DNA from: Plotosus lineatus
Taxonomy: Eukaryota; Chordata; Actinopteri; Siluriformes; Plotosidae
Reading direction: 5' to 3'
Assembly: GCA_024760905.1 (NCBI GenBank)
Contig: CM045745.1
Location: 1,032,501 to 1,096,500 of the forward strand
DNA: 64,000 bases
Positions 23,667 to 34,665 of this stretch are shown piece by piece. Each line of letters starts with the position of its first letter. Position 1 is the first letter of the stretch. The position numbers were made by a program, and so were the translations under genes. Below the pieces are notes generated by a model. It was not told the DNA's origin, made no database searches, and was given only the letters and a program-made list of their open reading frames with translations.

Positions 23667-24062
23667 TTCTCTCGCGCGCTCTGCGGGCCACGCCCACAAG
23701 ACATAAATTCAAAGCGCATTCCCTGCTTGACAAACTCAACTTTAATTTGATTCCTTGAGGGATCGGCATTCCAGATGAGCTCAAATGCATTGAATTAAAA
23801 CAATTTTAAAACTAAAATAAAATCTAAAGAGTGAAGCTTCCTTCTGTCTCTATCTGGGAGGCCAGCCGGGCAGGATGTTGAGAGTTGAGAGACAGCCAAT
23901 GAGAGAGCGACTCGTGTGAAATTTTGATTGACGCGTTTGAATTTTGAATTTCTTTTCGTAAGAGGGGGTTGTTTCGTATCTTAGTGACAGAAACTTAGGA
24001 AAATGTTTTTCATATCCCGGGGATTTCGTACACAGGGGTCCTCGTAAGTTTGGGGCCAACTG
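23132..24062. mobile_element. TIR element (CAGTCGGCCCCCAAC), copy B
   Basis: It is 931 bp, with ends CAGTCGGCCCCCAACTTACG and GTTTGGGGCCAACTG, flanked by TA (23130-23131, 24063-24064). It is inverted relative to copy A and has the same internal plan: two (CT)n arrays (about 23374-23463 and 23595-23665), each followed by the block containing GAATTCAAAGCGCATTCCC. Noncoding. Confidence 0.75.
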
Positions 24063-24231
24063 TACTTTATATATTATTTGGTTTTCTATACTTGAAGACC
24101 TCATTTTATATCAGTAATGTAAATAATTTATCAGTTTACTTTATTTATTAGTAATATATTGCTGTAAGCTTTGGACAAATAATTTTGCTTTTTATGCCAT
24201 CTATAAAACCCAAAATTATAAACTATTTTTC

Positions 24232-25618
24232 TTCTTCTTTTCCTTTCGGCTGTTCCCTTCAGGGGTCATCACAGCAAATGATCTGCCTCCATCTCACCCT
24301 ATCTTCTCTTTGGTCTTCCTCGGGGCCTTCTCCCTGGGGTTACAACCTCAGCATCCTACTACCAATATACTCACTATTCCTCCTCTGTACATGTCCAAAC
24401 TATCTCAATCTAGCACTCTACTTTCCTTCCAGAGGACATACCAAGTACTCTCCTACCTGTCTCCCTGATCACATTGGCTGTGCTTGTCCATTCATCTTTG
24501 GAAGCACTTCCTGACCACCCAAAGCCTGTTTCAACTCCTACTTGAAGACCACATGACACTCTTCCTTTTTCAGCTTCCACCACTTTGTCTTCTGCTCTGC
24601 CTTTGCCTTTTTCACCTTCCTCACCATCAGCATCGTCCTGCACACCACCATCCTATGCTGTTTGGCAACACTCTCACACACTACTACTTTGCAGTCACTG
24701 ACTTCCTTCAAATTACATCGCCTACACAAGATGTAGTCTACCTGTGTGCTCTTACCTCCACTTTCATAAGTCACCCTATGCGCCTGTCTCTTCTGGAATA
24801 AAGTATTCACCACAGCCATCTCCATCCTTTTTGCAAATCAACCAACATCTCTCCTTCTGCGTTCCTGTCCTGGATACCAAACCTGCCCATCACTTCCTTG
24901 TCCCCTTTGTTGCCTGCACAAACATATCCATTGAAGTCTGCACCAATGAACACTCTTTCACCTCTAGGAGTACTCTGCATCACTTCATCTAACTTACTCC
25001 AGAATCGCTCCTTCTCTTCTAGCTCACATCCTGCCTTTGGGGCAGAAGCACTAACAACATTGACCATCACACCTTCAATTTCTAACTTGCGACTCATCAC
25101 TCTGTCTGACACTCTTTTCACTTCTCGACACATTCCTGACAAACTCCTCCTTCAAGATGACTCCTACTCCATTTCTCTTCCCATCTACACCATGAAAAAA
25201 ACAGCTTAAACCCTGATCCTATGCTTCTAGCCTTGCTACCTTTCCACCTGGTCTCCTGAACACACAGTATGTCCACCTTCCTCCTCTGCATCATGTCAGC
25301 CAGCTCTCTACCTTTTCCTGTCATAGTTCCAACATTCAAAGTCCCTACTCTCAGTCCTAAACTCACGCCTTTTCTCTTCTCTCTGCGCCTACGGACACGC
25401 CTCCCGCCTCCCTTTTTTTGACCAACAGTAGTCCAATTTTCACCAGCACCCTGTTGGTTAACAGCACTGATGGCGGTCGTTGTTAAACCTGGCCTCGATC
25501 GATCTGGTAAAAATTTCGTTTTGATCATTTGCATGAGAATTTTGGCAGAAGTTTTATGCCGGATGCCCTTCCTGTCGCAACCCTCTGCATTTATCCGGGC
25601 TTGGGACCGGCGTGAGGA
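24232..25618 (-). mobile_element. RTE LINE copy 3, RT domain deleted
   Basis: It keeps the 3' end (24232-24416), then jumps directly to the linker and endonuclease part (24424-25460) and most of the 5' UTR. The whole reverse transcriptase domain is missing. The endonuclease motifs QETRW and GADFNGYV are readable, with frameshifts. The 5' edge near 25618 is truncated, and no duplication was found. Confidence 0.85.
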
Positions 25619-25747
25619 AGATACATAAGGGAGAAGTAATGTCAGAGGATAGGACATAGCGGTGCGACAACACCTTTAGAGAGTCCATGTCCACCCCTCC
25701 CATCAAGCACTCAACATTTATGAGTTCAAGTCAAGCTTATTATATAA

Positions 25748-25750
<3 letters not shown>

Positions 25751-25799
<49 letters not shown>

Positions 25800-25990
25800 T
25801 GAAGTTGTGGGCTTCCACATACAGTTAGGTGCCTTGCTCAAGGGCACTTCAGCCATTTGTGGAAGAAGGGAAGATGTTGCTCACTCCCCCCAGCACCACA
25901 CTTTATTTTCTTCTGGTTCCGGGAATCGAACCAGTGACCTTTTGGTCCCAAAGTTGCTTCTCTAAGCATTAGGTTACAGCTGCACCATGG
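25751..25990 (-). mobile_element. SINE-D with adjacent (CA)n
   Basis: A (CA)n run (25751-25797) is followed by a minus-strand tRNA-derived SINE. The head near 25990 has a B box in CTGGTTCGATTCCCGG-like form. The body carries the AAGTGCCCTTGAGCAAGGCA block shared with copies at 32435 and 57925. Confidence 0.65.
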
Positions 25991-26149
25991 AGAAGGTCAG
26001 CAGTCCAAACTTTATGGAAAATATGTGACTTAAAAAGTAGAGCATTAACAGTCGATGTGCCATATTCAGTATTTAGGTGGTCAGCAACTGTCATGTCAAA
26101 AACCCTGTGAATCAGTTATAGCATTAAGCTGACACTCTTCTACAAAGGA

Positions 26150-26455
26150 ATGGCTCAAAAAGAAGAAACAGTAGCCGGAATAACCTCAAAGTCCAGACTT
26201 GAAGCCTTGGGAATGGAGAGACAAGAAAACACACGCAACACATGCAAGAAAGCACTCAAACATCTTGCAACTTAAGGAAAAGAAGACAAAAATGTCAGCA
26301 AGCCAGTGTCAGACATTGGTGGACTGGACAATTATGCAAAACACCCACAAAGCAATTATTGCTGCTAAAAGAGGGGATACCAGCTATGATGAACAAAGCT
26401 GAACTTTCTCCAGTGAAGAAAATTACATCTATTGACATTTTTGTGGAATAAACGA
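26150..26455 (+). pseudogene. degraded Tc1-like transposase 3' fragment
   Basis: In shifting frames it reads SASQCQTLVDW followed by AIIAAKRGDTSY. This resembles the C-terminus of Tc1-like transposases, where a CQxLVDSM-type helix precedes an AVIxAKGGxTxY end. No catalytic region remains. It differs from the Tc1-like element at 29382. Confidence 0.5.
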
Positions 26456-26530
26456 TTAACAAAGAAAATTTTCTCTCAGGGTTTGTTTTGACCTATACTG
26501 TATCTTGTGTGTGTCATTAAAAACTTGTGT

Positions 26531-26559
26531 CTATTTGTTACATAATGCTGTGTGTTTGT

Positions 26560-26603
<44 letters not shown>

Positions 26604-26755
26604 GTGTGTGTGCATGTGTGTGTGTGTGTGGGGTGCGTGTGTGTGTGTGTGTGGGGGGTGTGTGTGTGTGGGGGTGCGTGTGTGTGTGGGGGGTGTGTGT
26701 GGAGCCTATAATGCTCTGGGCTCAAGCCTCCCTACGACCTATTTGTTATATAATG

Positions 26756-26819
<64 letters not shown>

Positions 26820-26860
26820 AGCCTACAATGCTCTGGGCTCAAGCCTCCCTACAACCTATT
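26531..26860 (+). repeat. tandem duplication carrying (TG)n arrays
   Basis: Two units (26531-26738 and 26739-26860) each run from CTATTTGTTAxATAATGCTG through a (TG)n array to GAGCCTAxAATGCTCTGGGC. They differ by a few point changes and by TG length. The first array has G-rich interruptions. Confidence 0.9.
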
Positions 26861-26869
26861 CCAGAATAA

Positions 26870-27527
26870 ATTAGCATGGCATTATAATATGATGATATCT
26901 CTTTTGAACTGGTCACAGACAGGTAACAGAGGTACAGAGACTTGTTTTTTTGGATATCAATGTTCCTTTTTATCGTGAGATATAGCGAGTGCGATATAAG
27001 TTTATTATATCATTTAACATTATATAATTAAATATAATTATTGTGTTACAGTATAATTATTTTGTGAAGGGGTTGTTTTCACAGACAACACCCTCCAAGC
27101 CTGAACAAATCTCCATACCACATGAAAACCAAATTCAATAATTGTTTTCTTAATCATTCAAAATATATTTAAAGTAAAAACGTCAACTATGCAATAATCA
27201 TTTATCCTTTAATATTTTTAATTAAATATTTAATTTTATTTGTAGAAGACTGTCAAAAATTATTTAATGGCTTTCCACCAATCATAAATGAGAAATTGTC
27301 TTGAAACAATTATAATAATATATATTAATAAAAATTCTAGTTGGTCCATCATTAAGTAAACAATTATTTAAATTTCATATTGGACACCAAGTATTTTAAG
27401 TTCTTTAACAACCCTTATTAAATGATCAGTATTTTTTTAATTAAACAAAAATAGAATGACGTTGCAAATTTAATGACAATAAAGAACCTAGCACATCATT
27501 GTGCTGTATTATCACATATCATACTGT
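26870..27527. other. AT-rich, no gene recognised
   Basis: Very AT-rich sequence with no coding signal. Confidence 0.5.
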
Positions 27528-27533
27528 TAGAGT

Positions 27534-28041
27534 TGTGAAGAAGCGTGTGCAGGCAGGTTGGAATGGTTGGAGAAAAGTGTCCGGTGTGATGTGTGATAGG
27601 AGGGTATCAGCAAGAATGAAAGGAAAAGTGTACAAGATGGTGTTGAGGCCAGCGATGTTGTATGGTTTAGAAACAGTGGCGCTGGGGAAAAGACAGGAGG
27701 CAGAGCTGGAGGAAGGATAAAATCAGGAATGAGTACATCAGAGGGACAGCCCGTGTAAGACGTTTTGGAGACAAAGTCAGAGAGGCTGGATTGAGATGGT
27801 TTGGACATGTACAGAGGAGGGATAGTGAGTATATTGGTAGTAGGATGCTGAGGTTGGAACGACCAGGCAGAAGGCCCAGAGGAAGACCAAAGAGACGATT
27901 CATGGATGCGGAGAAGGTGGACATGAAGGTCGTTGGTGTAAGTGAAGAAGATGCAAAGGATAGGGTGAGATGGAGGCAGATGATTCGCTGTGGCGACCCC
28001 TGAAGAGAAAAGCTGAAAGGAAACGAAGAAGAAGAAGAAGA
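27534..28041 (+). mobile_element. RTE LINE copy 4, 5'-truncated
   Basis: This is the only sizeable RTE copy on the plus strand. It starts within the C-terminal part of the ORF (KKRVQAGWNGWRKVS) and runs to the 3' tail (GTGGCGACCCCTGAAG, then GAAGAAGAAG). A deletion after AELEE removes about 20 codons. Confidence 0.9.
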
Positions 28042-28221
28042 CATGTAAAAAAGAGTATACTGGAGTCTTTTTAAACTCCAAAAATACAAAACAATAAAAT
28101 ATATTGGTACAACAAAGGGGTATAAAAATAACAATTTAATTCAATTGACTATTTACTACAAATGACAAAACCCTATTTTATATTTTAAATTGTTATTTTA
28201 AATATTCATTTCATAAATACT

Positions 28222-28530
28222 GGGGCAGTACAGTGGCATAGTGATAAACGCATCGGCCTCACGGCAAGCTGTTGGTGGATTTGAGGCCCAGGCTCAGCTT
28301 GGATGTTTCTGTGTAGAGTTCGCATGTTGTCCTTGTGCTTGTATGGATTTCTTGCAGGTGCTTCATTTTCCTCCCCGAGTCCCAAACCATGCACATTAGG
28401 CTAATTGATTTTTTCAAATTGCCCCTAGGCGTGACTGTGAGTGTAAACTGCCATGTGTAGCTCTGCAAAGGACTGGTGAGCTGCTCATGGTGAAAACCCC
28501 CTGAGATAAGTTTCAGCCTCTCACGCATAA
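28222..28530 (+). mobile_element. tRNA-derived SINE (SINE-E)
   Basis: Head GGGGCAGTACAGTGGCATAG with an A-box-like TGGCATAGTGA and a decayed B box. The body has the CATTAGGCTAATTGA and GTGACTGTGAGTG blocks. The 3' end is old and diverged. Confidence 0.65.
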
Positions 28531-28629
28531 TTAATAAGATTCATCAGTTTGGAAAAAGAAATAAAGTCAACAGGACAGATCAACGCAGAAACCCTGAAAA
28601 TGTCATTTGACAACACTACTTACTGCAGT

Positions 28630-28905
28630 GGGGTCAGTGGTGTAGTGGTGAGGGTACTGTACTCATGATCGGGAGGTTGTGTGCTCGAATCCCAGTTCTA
28701 AGACCCCTGGGAAAGGTCTTAACCACGAGTGTGCCTCTGTTCACCCGGCAGTATAAATGGGTACCAGAAAAATATACTAGCGTCCCATCCAGGAGGAGTT
28801 GTACTCCTAGTCGCTTCACGCTACGGAAACCGGGGATAAGCACCGGCCTGATGAGCCACTATGCTCGGCTGAAAAAATCCCAACAGACTTACCTTACCTT
28901 TACCT
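28630..28905 (+). mobile_element. tRNA-derived SINE (SINE-C)
   Basis: tRNA-like head with TGTAGTGGTGAGGG, a CTCATGA loop that looks like a CAT anticodon arm, and a B box in TGCTCGAATCCCAG. The body has GTATAAATGGGTACCAG and ACGGAAACCGGGGATAAGC and ends in a pyrimidine-rich tail. A second copy lies at 36555. Confidence 0.75.
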
Positions 28906-28914
28906 ACTTACTGC

Positions 28915-29375
28915 AACACCAAGTCGGTCAAATTGATAAAAATAAGTGAAGTTTACAAATTACCGGCGAGTTTAACAAACTGGTAAACAAGAAAATTGAA
29001 GACTGGGTTTGATTAAATTAATTTGGATATGGTTGCAAAAAATATACAGAATGGGCATAAAAGCTCTCCATATTTTATCTTTATAAATTAGAGACTTAGC
29101 ACAAGCCTAATTTTCTCCTTTTGACTTTTTGAACAGTATTCTTGCTTCAGAGTTGTCTGTGCTTTCGGAGCGAGCACTGTTAATGTGATTTCACTGGGAG
29201 TACGACATGCCGGAGACAGGCTGTTTCTGGAAAGTAGCTTAATGCACAGTGAGCCAGTGGTTTCGAACCCTCCCTCAGGGATTAGCTGTGGATAAATCCA
29301 GACCACCACATTGTAAAGTGTGTGCAAGAATTTTGTGCCCATAGATGTGTGTTATGAGAGCAAGATGACCAACAT
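28915..29375. other. no gene recognised
   Basis: Intergenic sequence up to the left end of the Tc1-like element. Nothing identifiable. Confidence 0.4.
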
Positions 29376-29381
29376 ACACTA

Positions 29382-30937
29382 GTCCTTCTCAAAAAATTAG
29401 CATATTGTGATAAAGTTCATTATTTTCTGTAATGTACTGATAAAAATTAAACTTTCATATATTTTAGATTCATTGCACACCAACTGAAATATTTCAGGTT
29501 TTTTATTGTTTTAATTCTGATGATTTTGGCATACAGCTCATGAAAACCCAAAATTCCTATCTCAAAAAATGAGCATATGATGTTCAGGTAGTGTAAACGA
29601 GCTATTAATCTAATCATCTGAATCAACCAATTAACTCTAAACACCTGCAAAAGATTCCTGAGGCTTTTAAAAACTCCCAGCCTGGTTCATTACTCAAAAC
29701 CGCAATCATGGGTAAGACTGCCGACCTGACTGCTGTCCAGAAGGCCATCATTGACACCCTCAAGCAAGAGGGTAAGACACAGAAAGAAATCTCTGAGCGA
29801 ATAGGCTGTTCCCAGAGTGCTCGATCAAGCCACCTCAGTGGGACGTCTGTGGGAAGGAAAAAGTGAAAGAAGGGCCAATTCCAGACCTTGGGGGACCTGT
29901 GTGGAAGCAGTGGACTGAGTCTGGAGTAGAAACATCCAGAGCCACCGTGCACAGGCGTGTGCAGGAAATGGGCTACAGGTGCCGCATTCCCCAGGTCAAG
30001 CCACTTTTGAACCAGAAACAGCAGCAGAAGCGGCTGACCTGGGCTACAGAGTAGCAGCACTGGACTGTTGCTCAGTGGTCCAAAGTACTTTTTTCGGATG
30101 AAAGCAAATTTTGCATGTCATTCGGAAATCAAGGTGCCAGAGTCTGGAGGAAGACTGGGGACAAGGAAATGCCAAAATGCCTGAAGTCCAGTGTCAAGTA
30201 CCCACAGTCAGTGATGGTCTGGGGTGCCATGTCAGCTGCTGGTGTTGGTCTACTGTGTTTTATCAAGGGCAGGGTCAATGCAGCTAGCTATCAGGAGATT
30301 TTGGAGCACTTCATGCTTCCATCTGCTGAAAAGCTTTATGGAGATGAAGATTTCATTTTTCAGCACGACCTGGCACCTGCTCACAGTGCCAAAACCACTG
30401 ATAAATGGTTTACTGACCATGGTATTACTGGGCTCAATTGGCCTGCCAACTCTCCTGACCTGAAGCCCATAGAGAATCTGTGGGATATTGTGAAGAGAAA
30501 GTTGAGAGACACCAGACCCAACACTGTGGATGAGCTTAAGGCCGCTATCGAAGCATCCTGGGCCTCCATAACACCTCAGCAGTGCCACAGGCTGATTGCC
30601 TCCATGTCACGCCGCATTGAAGCAGTCATTTCTGCAAAAGGATTCCTGACCAAGTATTGAGTGCAGAACTGAACATCATTATTTGAAGGTTGACTTTTTT
30701 TTTTTTATTAAAAACACTTTTTTTTAATTGGTCGGATGAAATATGCTAATTTTTTGAGATAGGAATTTTTGGTTTTTCTTTACTTTTTTGCCAAAATTAT
30801 CAATATTAAAACAATAAAAGGTTTGAACTACTTCAGTTGTGTGTAATGAATCTAAAATATATGAAAGACTAATGTTTATCAGTACATTACAGAAAATAAT
30901 GAACTTTGTCACAATATGCTAATTTTTTGAGAAGGAC
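29382..30937 (+). mobile_element. Tc1-like DNA transposon with IR/DR ends
   Basis: Inverted repeats of about 210 bp start GTCCTTCTCAAAAAATTAGC and are flanked by TA (29380-29381, 30938-30939). Each repeat holds an outer and an inner copy of TCTCAAAAAATTAGCATAT (inner copies near 29561 and 30740). This is the IR/DR layout of the Sleeping Beauty-type group. A single transposase gene lies between. The two ends remain very similar, so insertion was fairly recent, but the transposase is broken. Confidence 0.92.
29708..30660 (+). pseudogene. Tc1-like transposase, broken
   Basis: A DDE/D transposase of the Tc1-mariner superfamily. The N-terminal paired-type helix-turn-helix starts MGKTADLTAVQKAIIDTLK at 29708. 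Frameshifts near 29825-29865 and an in-frame TAG at 30052 break it. The catalytic residues are readable: first Asp in LFSDESK (about 30095), second in FQHDLAPAHS (about 30358), then 34 residues on the Glu in SPDLKPIENLW (DD34E). The C-terminus FLTKY ends at 30660. The full-length family protein is near 340 residues. Confidence 0.9.
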
Positions 30938-30939
30938 TA

Positions 30940-31424
30940 GTACTGTTTACAGTGAGGCAGACCGAACATCTGCATAAGGTCTATGTAGCACTACTGTATG
31001 CTGTGTTACTTCAGTAGTGTGGGACAGATGAAGCCAACTATGAAGATATAACCTTTTTAAATTGAGCCATGGACAGAAACCTAATGAATATGACATATTT
31101 AAATATGAATCCTCTTCGGAGATTTTTTTAGACTGAAAAATATAACATGTTCCATCCTTTTCCATCAGCGTCCTGTGTTAAGGCTTATTTCTTTGGACAG
31201 TTGCCACTGACTTCCATGGCAAGACTTCAGGACAAAATAGTTATCATTACAGGCGTGGTTAAACAAAGGGTAGAATCAGATTTATCTATAAGAGGAAGGC
31301 ATCACATTCGGTCTACTCTTAGTCATTTGCTGAACCAATTCTACTACTATGGTCATGTGGAAGCCAGAGCTTCAAAGGGAAGCACACAAACAACCATACA
31401 TAGAACAACTAATTTGCTGAATGT
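30940..31424. other. no gene confirmed
   Basis: A short frame from 31218 reads MARLQDKIVIITG, reminiscent of the start of short-chain dehydrogenases. No glycine-rich continuation or further exon follows, so I do not call a gene. Confidence 0.3.
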
Positions 31425-31560
31425 GAATGTGTTTGGATGGTTGGAGGAAACCAGTTTACCAAGAGAAAACCCACACAAGCACAGAAACACCCTTGTCGAA
31501 GCCAGGACCTTCTTGTTCTGAGGAGGCTATGCTAGCCAGTACACCACCATGCTACTCACA
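31425..31560 (-). mobile_element. SINE-E fragment
   Basis: The minus-strand head (GTAGCATGGTGGTGTACTGG) and the GGTCCTGGCTTCGACAAGG region are followed by the CTTGTGTGGGTTTTC block. The 3' half is absent. Confidence 0.6.
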
Positions 31561-32434
31561 TTGGGTGGGACTTGCAAAAATGTACGGTAGTTCTGTAAAC
31601 CACACAATAACTAGATAGAATCTCCACAGGAAGTACGCAAGAGCCAAGGCATGATCATTTAATCTCAACTGTTACATAATGGTTACTCAGGGTTTGTAGT
31701 GGTGCCTCACGGGAGTCAGGATCATCATGATCTGCAGAGATATTGCCAAAGCTGAAGCACACAAATTGTTGCAGATTCATGCAGCCAAAATGGTACCATC
31801 AATAAACTGGATTTGACGCACTCCAAACCAGTATGAGAATTTGCAGAAGTGGTGACCAGTGATGAGTGAAGACTGACGACAACCTGTTATGATGTGGTAC
31901 ATGGAATGACACCGGTCGATATGAGAAGCATTCATGTTGTAGATTGTATCACATACTGACAGAGCAACCTGTATATTAGTAATGCGCTCATATTGTTTTA
32001 AGTTTTTCAGATCAGAGGAGACGCAATTACATGTTATTATAAAATCTGCTTCTCAAATGGCAGATGGCTTTAAAATGCAACTTGGAGGCAATCATTTCGT
32101 TAAATTATTTTTTTCCTTATTTTTATTTAAAAGCACTGATGAACTGCAATCCTATAATACAGGGTGACCCAATAAAATCTCCCACATTTTAGAGGTAAAT
32201 GAAATAAAACTGTGAAAGATAATCAAATTATTATTTGCACACATAAAAATTCATTCAGTATACACACACAACATACACATAACACGATTTTTTAAAATTT
32301 TTGCTGTACTGTATTAATCCTGTGAGGGAAATTACTGACTCTGCATCTAACCCATCCAAGGTGATCACACGGACAGTAAATGTAAACAGGGAGCACGTAC
32401 ACAATTAGAGAAGTGAGCTACCATACACATTGGG
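31561..32434. other. no gene recognised
   Basis: Intergenic sequence. Nothing identifiable apart from a mariner-end-like ACAGGGTGACCCA at 32160, which has no partner. Confidence 0.4.
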
Positions 32435-32615
32435 GCGCCTGGAAAGCAGTTAGAGATTAGGTGTCTTGCTCAAGGGCATGCACTTCAGCCATGAAGTGGA
32501 GGAAGGGAAGGTGGAGCTCACTACCGCCACACATTTTTCCTGCTGGTTCAAACCAGCAACCTTTCGGTCCCAGAGACACTTCTCTTAACATAAGGCTACG
32601 GCTGCCCTCGATAAT
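32435..32615 (-). mobile_element. SINE-D
   Basis: Same family as 25800-25990: minus-strand B-box region CTGGTTTGAACCAGC, with AAGTGCATGCCCTTGAGCA and GGGGCGCC blocks towards the 3' end. Confidence 0.65.
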
Positions 32616-32855
32616 CATTTCAAGTCAAGTCAATTGATGCCATGTTGCCATGTGTGCTTTTTACACAGTGCGGTCGTGCAAAGAGTCAAAGTTGTAGAAA
32701 AGAAAACAAAAAAGAAAAGAAAAACAGGAGGCTCAGAACAGCAAAAACACATACTACTACACAATAAGTACCTAAGTCCTATTTTTAGAAGTGCCCTTAC
32801 ACAGGCCTAGTAAACAGCACAATTATAGTACAACATTATAGCAATACTACTACTG

Positions 32856-33046
32856 CAGCTACTCTTTACGAAAGTCAGCAATGGTTCTTTTACATGCCTC
32901 TCACGATAGACAGTGAGAGACATGGCCCTTTGATAACCCAGTTAGCTGCACTGGGGGGGACAGTGACAACCCTGTGGGGACTCGAACCCCCAACTTTAGG
33001 ATCAGCGATTCAGCACCCTATACCACCAGACCACCATTGCCCCCCC

Positions 33047-33088
<42 letters not shown>
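32856..33088 (-). mobile_element. SINE-A, tail missing, with (TA)n
   Basis: Minus-strand tRNA head (B box in GGGGGTTCGAGTCCCC) and SINE-A centre are present. It stops at the GTAAAGAGTAG block, so neither the RTE nor the L2 tail is there. The head end joins a (TA)n run at 33048-33088. Confidence 0.8.
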
Positions 33089-33090
<2 letters not shown>

Positions 33091-33377
33091 TCGAGAGTCT
33101 CACTGTAGCAGGAAAGAAGCTGTTGAAGAAGCGAGTTCTATGTGTGACAATACTGTCCCCCCTTTTGTGCCTGAAGTTGTATGTGCTCTGTTTGTGTTTA
33201 AGTATGGAGTGAGCTAGATGTAGCAGCTGGATGATTTACAGTAATGAATTTGCTTTTTCTTGTTTTTAACTGAATATACCTTTAGCCTTCATTACAGTGG
33301 GTCCTGCCAAGGAGAGGAACCCATTCGGCAGAAAGTGCACGATCTGTTCTTAAAGTTGATACGTTGGAAGCAGTAAA

Positions 33378-33760
33378 AATGAGCAAGCATAAGGATCTCT
33401 GTGACTTTAAGGGTCACATTGTGATAACTAAACAACTGGGTCTGTTATTCTCCAAAACAGCAGCTTCTTGTGCGTGTTCTTGGATTGCAGTGATAAATAC
33501 CTTCCAAAGGTGATCAAACTCAGAACAATCATTGAACTGGCAAGCATTTCCTGGGTGCCTAAGGCTTACCGTTAAAGGAGTGTGTGAGAAGTGAAGGCGA
33601 GCATGCCAGGTCAAAGCCCAGAGAAGAGCTACTGTAGCACAAATTGCTGAGACAGATAATGCTTCCTATGATAGGAAGGGATCAGAACACACAGTGTATT
33701 ACAATTTACTGTGTATGGGGCTGCTTAGCTGCAGGCCAGTCAGGTGGAATTACACTATGG
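33378..33760 (+). pseudogene. second Tc1-like transposase, N-terminal remnant
   Basis: It reads MSKHKDLCDF, then later RRATVAQIAE and SEHTVYYNLLCMGLLS in one or more frames. This corresponds to the DNA-binding half of a Tc1-like transposase of a different lineage from the one at 29708. Stops and gaps are present and the DDE domain is missing. It ends against a TIR element at 33826. Confidence 0.65.
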
Positions 33761-34439
33761 CTGAACGTGTATTTAGTGACATGTCAAAAGTCAAAGGACA
33801 CCATAATCATTAAACAATTTATATACAGTCGGGTCTCTACTTACGAAAGCCTCTCAATACGAAAAAATCCTGGTTACGGAAAACATTTTCCTAAATTTTT
33901 TCTTTTTATGAAAACAACCTCTTTTTACGAAAAGTGCCAAACGCGCCATTCAAAAATTCAAACGCGCCATTCACAAATTCAAACAATGCGCGAGTTGCTC
34001 TCTCATTGGCTGTCTCCCAACATCCCGCCTCCCATTAGCAAGAAGGCAGCTGAACTGTACCAATACTTCCTGTTTGTCACACGCGTGAGAGAGGAGAGTT
34101 GATCAAAAATGTTGTCTCATGAGTTTATTTTGAGATTGATCTCTGCAGTGTTATATTTCGTTATCCATCATGGACCGGAAAATACAGAAAACCGGAACTA
34201 TAGTGACGGAGGCAATTATTTCGGAACGATATTGAAGCAGAGGAGGCATGAAAACAGTGCTCTGTGGGACAATACCTCCGATCTCACAAGGAAGCAAGTT
34301 AATATTGAATCAGGACCTCTGATCTTTCAACTGGTGCTGTAATTCCGCTTTAAATACAACATCCCGTCCATTTAAACATTTAAATACAATTGCTCTGCAT
34401 GTGGGCATAGCCCGCATTCAGAAAAATACACCAGAGAGA

Positions 34440-34456
34440 CAGAGAGAAAGAGAGAG

Positions 34457-34501
<45 letters not shown>

Positions 34502-34541
34502 CAAGAGAGAGAGAGACAGAGAGAGATAGAGAGAGACAGTG

Positions 34542-34582
<41 letters not shown>

Positions 34583-34628
34583 CAAGAGAGAGAGAGACAG
34601 AGACAGAGAGAGATAGAGAGAGACAGTG

Positions 34629-34664
<36 letters not shown>
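34440..34664 (+). repeat. three tandem GA/GT compound units
   Basis: A unit of about 84-88 bp, (GA)n-rich then ACAGTGTTTTGTG and (TG)n, is repeated nearly three times. RTE copy 5 is inserted at the end of the third TG array. Confidence 0.85.

Positions 34665-34665
<1 letters not shown>

Noticed and set aside
29623..30060. minus-strand protein over the Tc1-like element
   Set aside because: It is antisense to the transposase and has no homology signal.
32160..32200. mariner terminal repeat (ACAGGGTGACCCA)
   Set aside because: There is no inverted partner and no transposase nearby.
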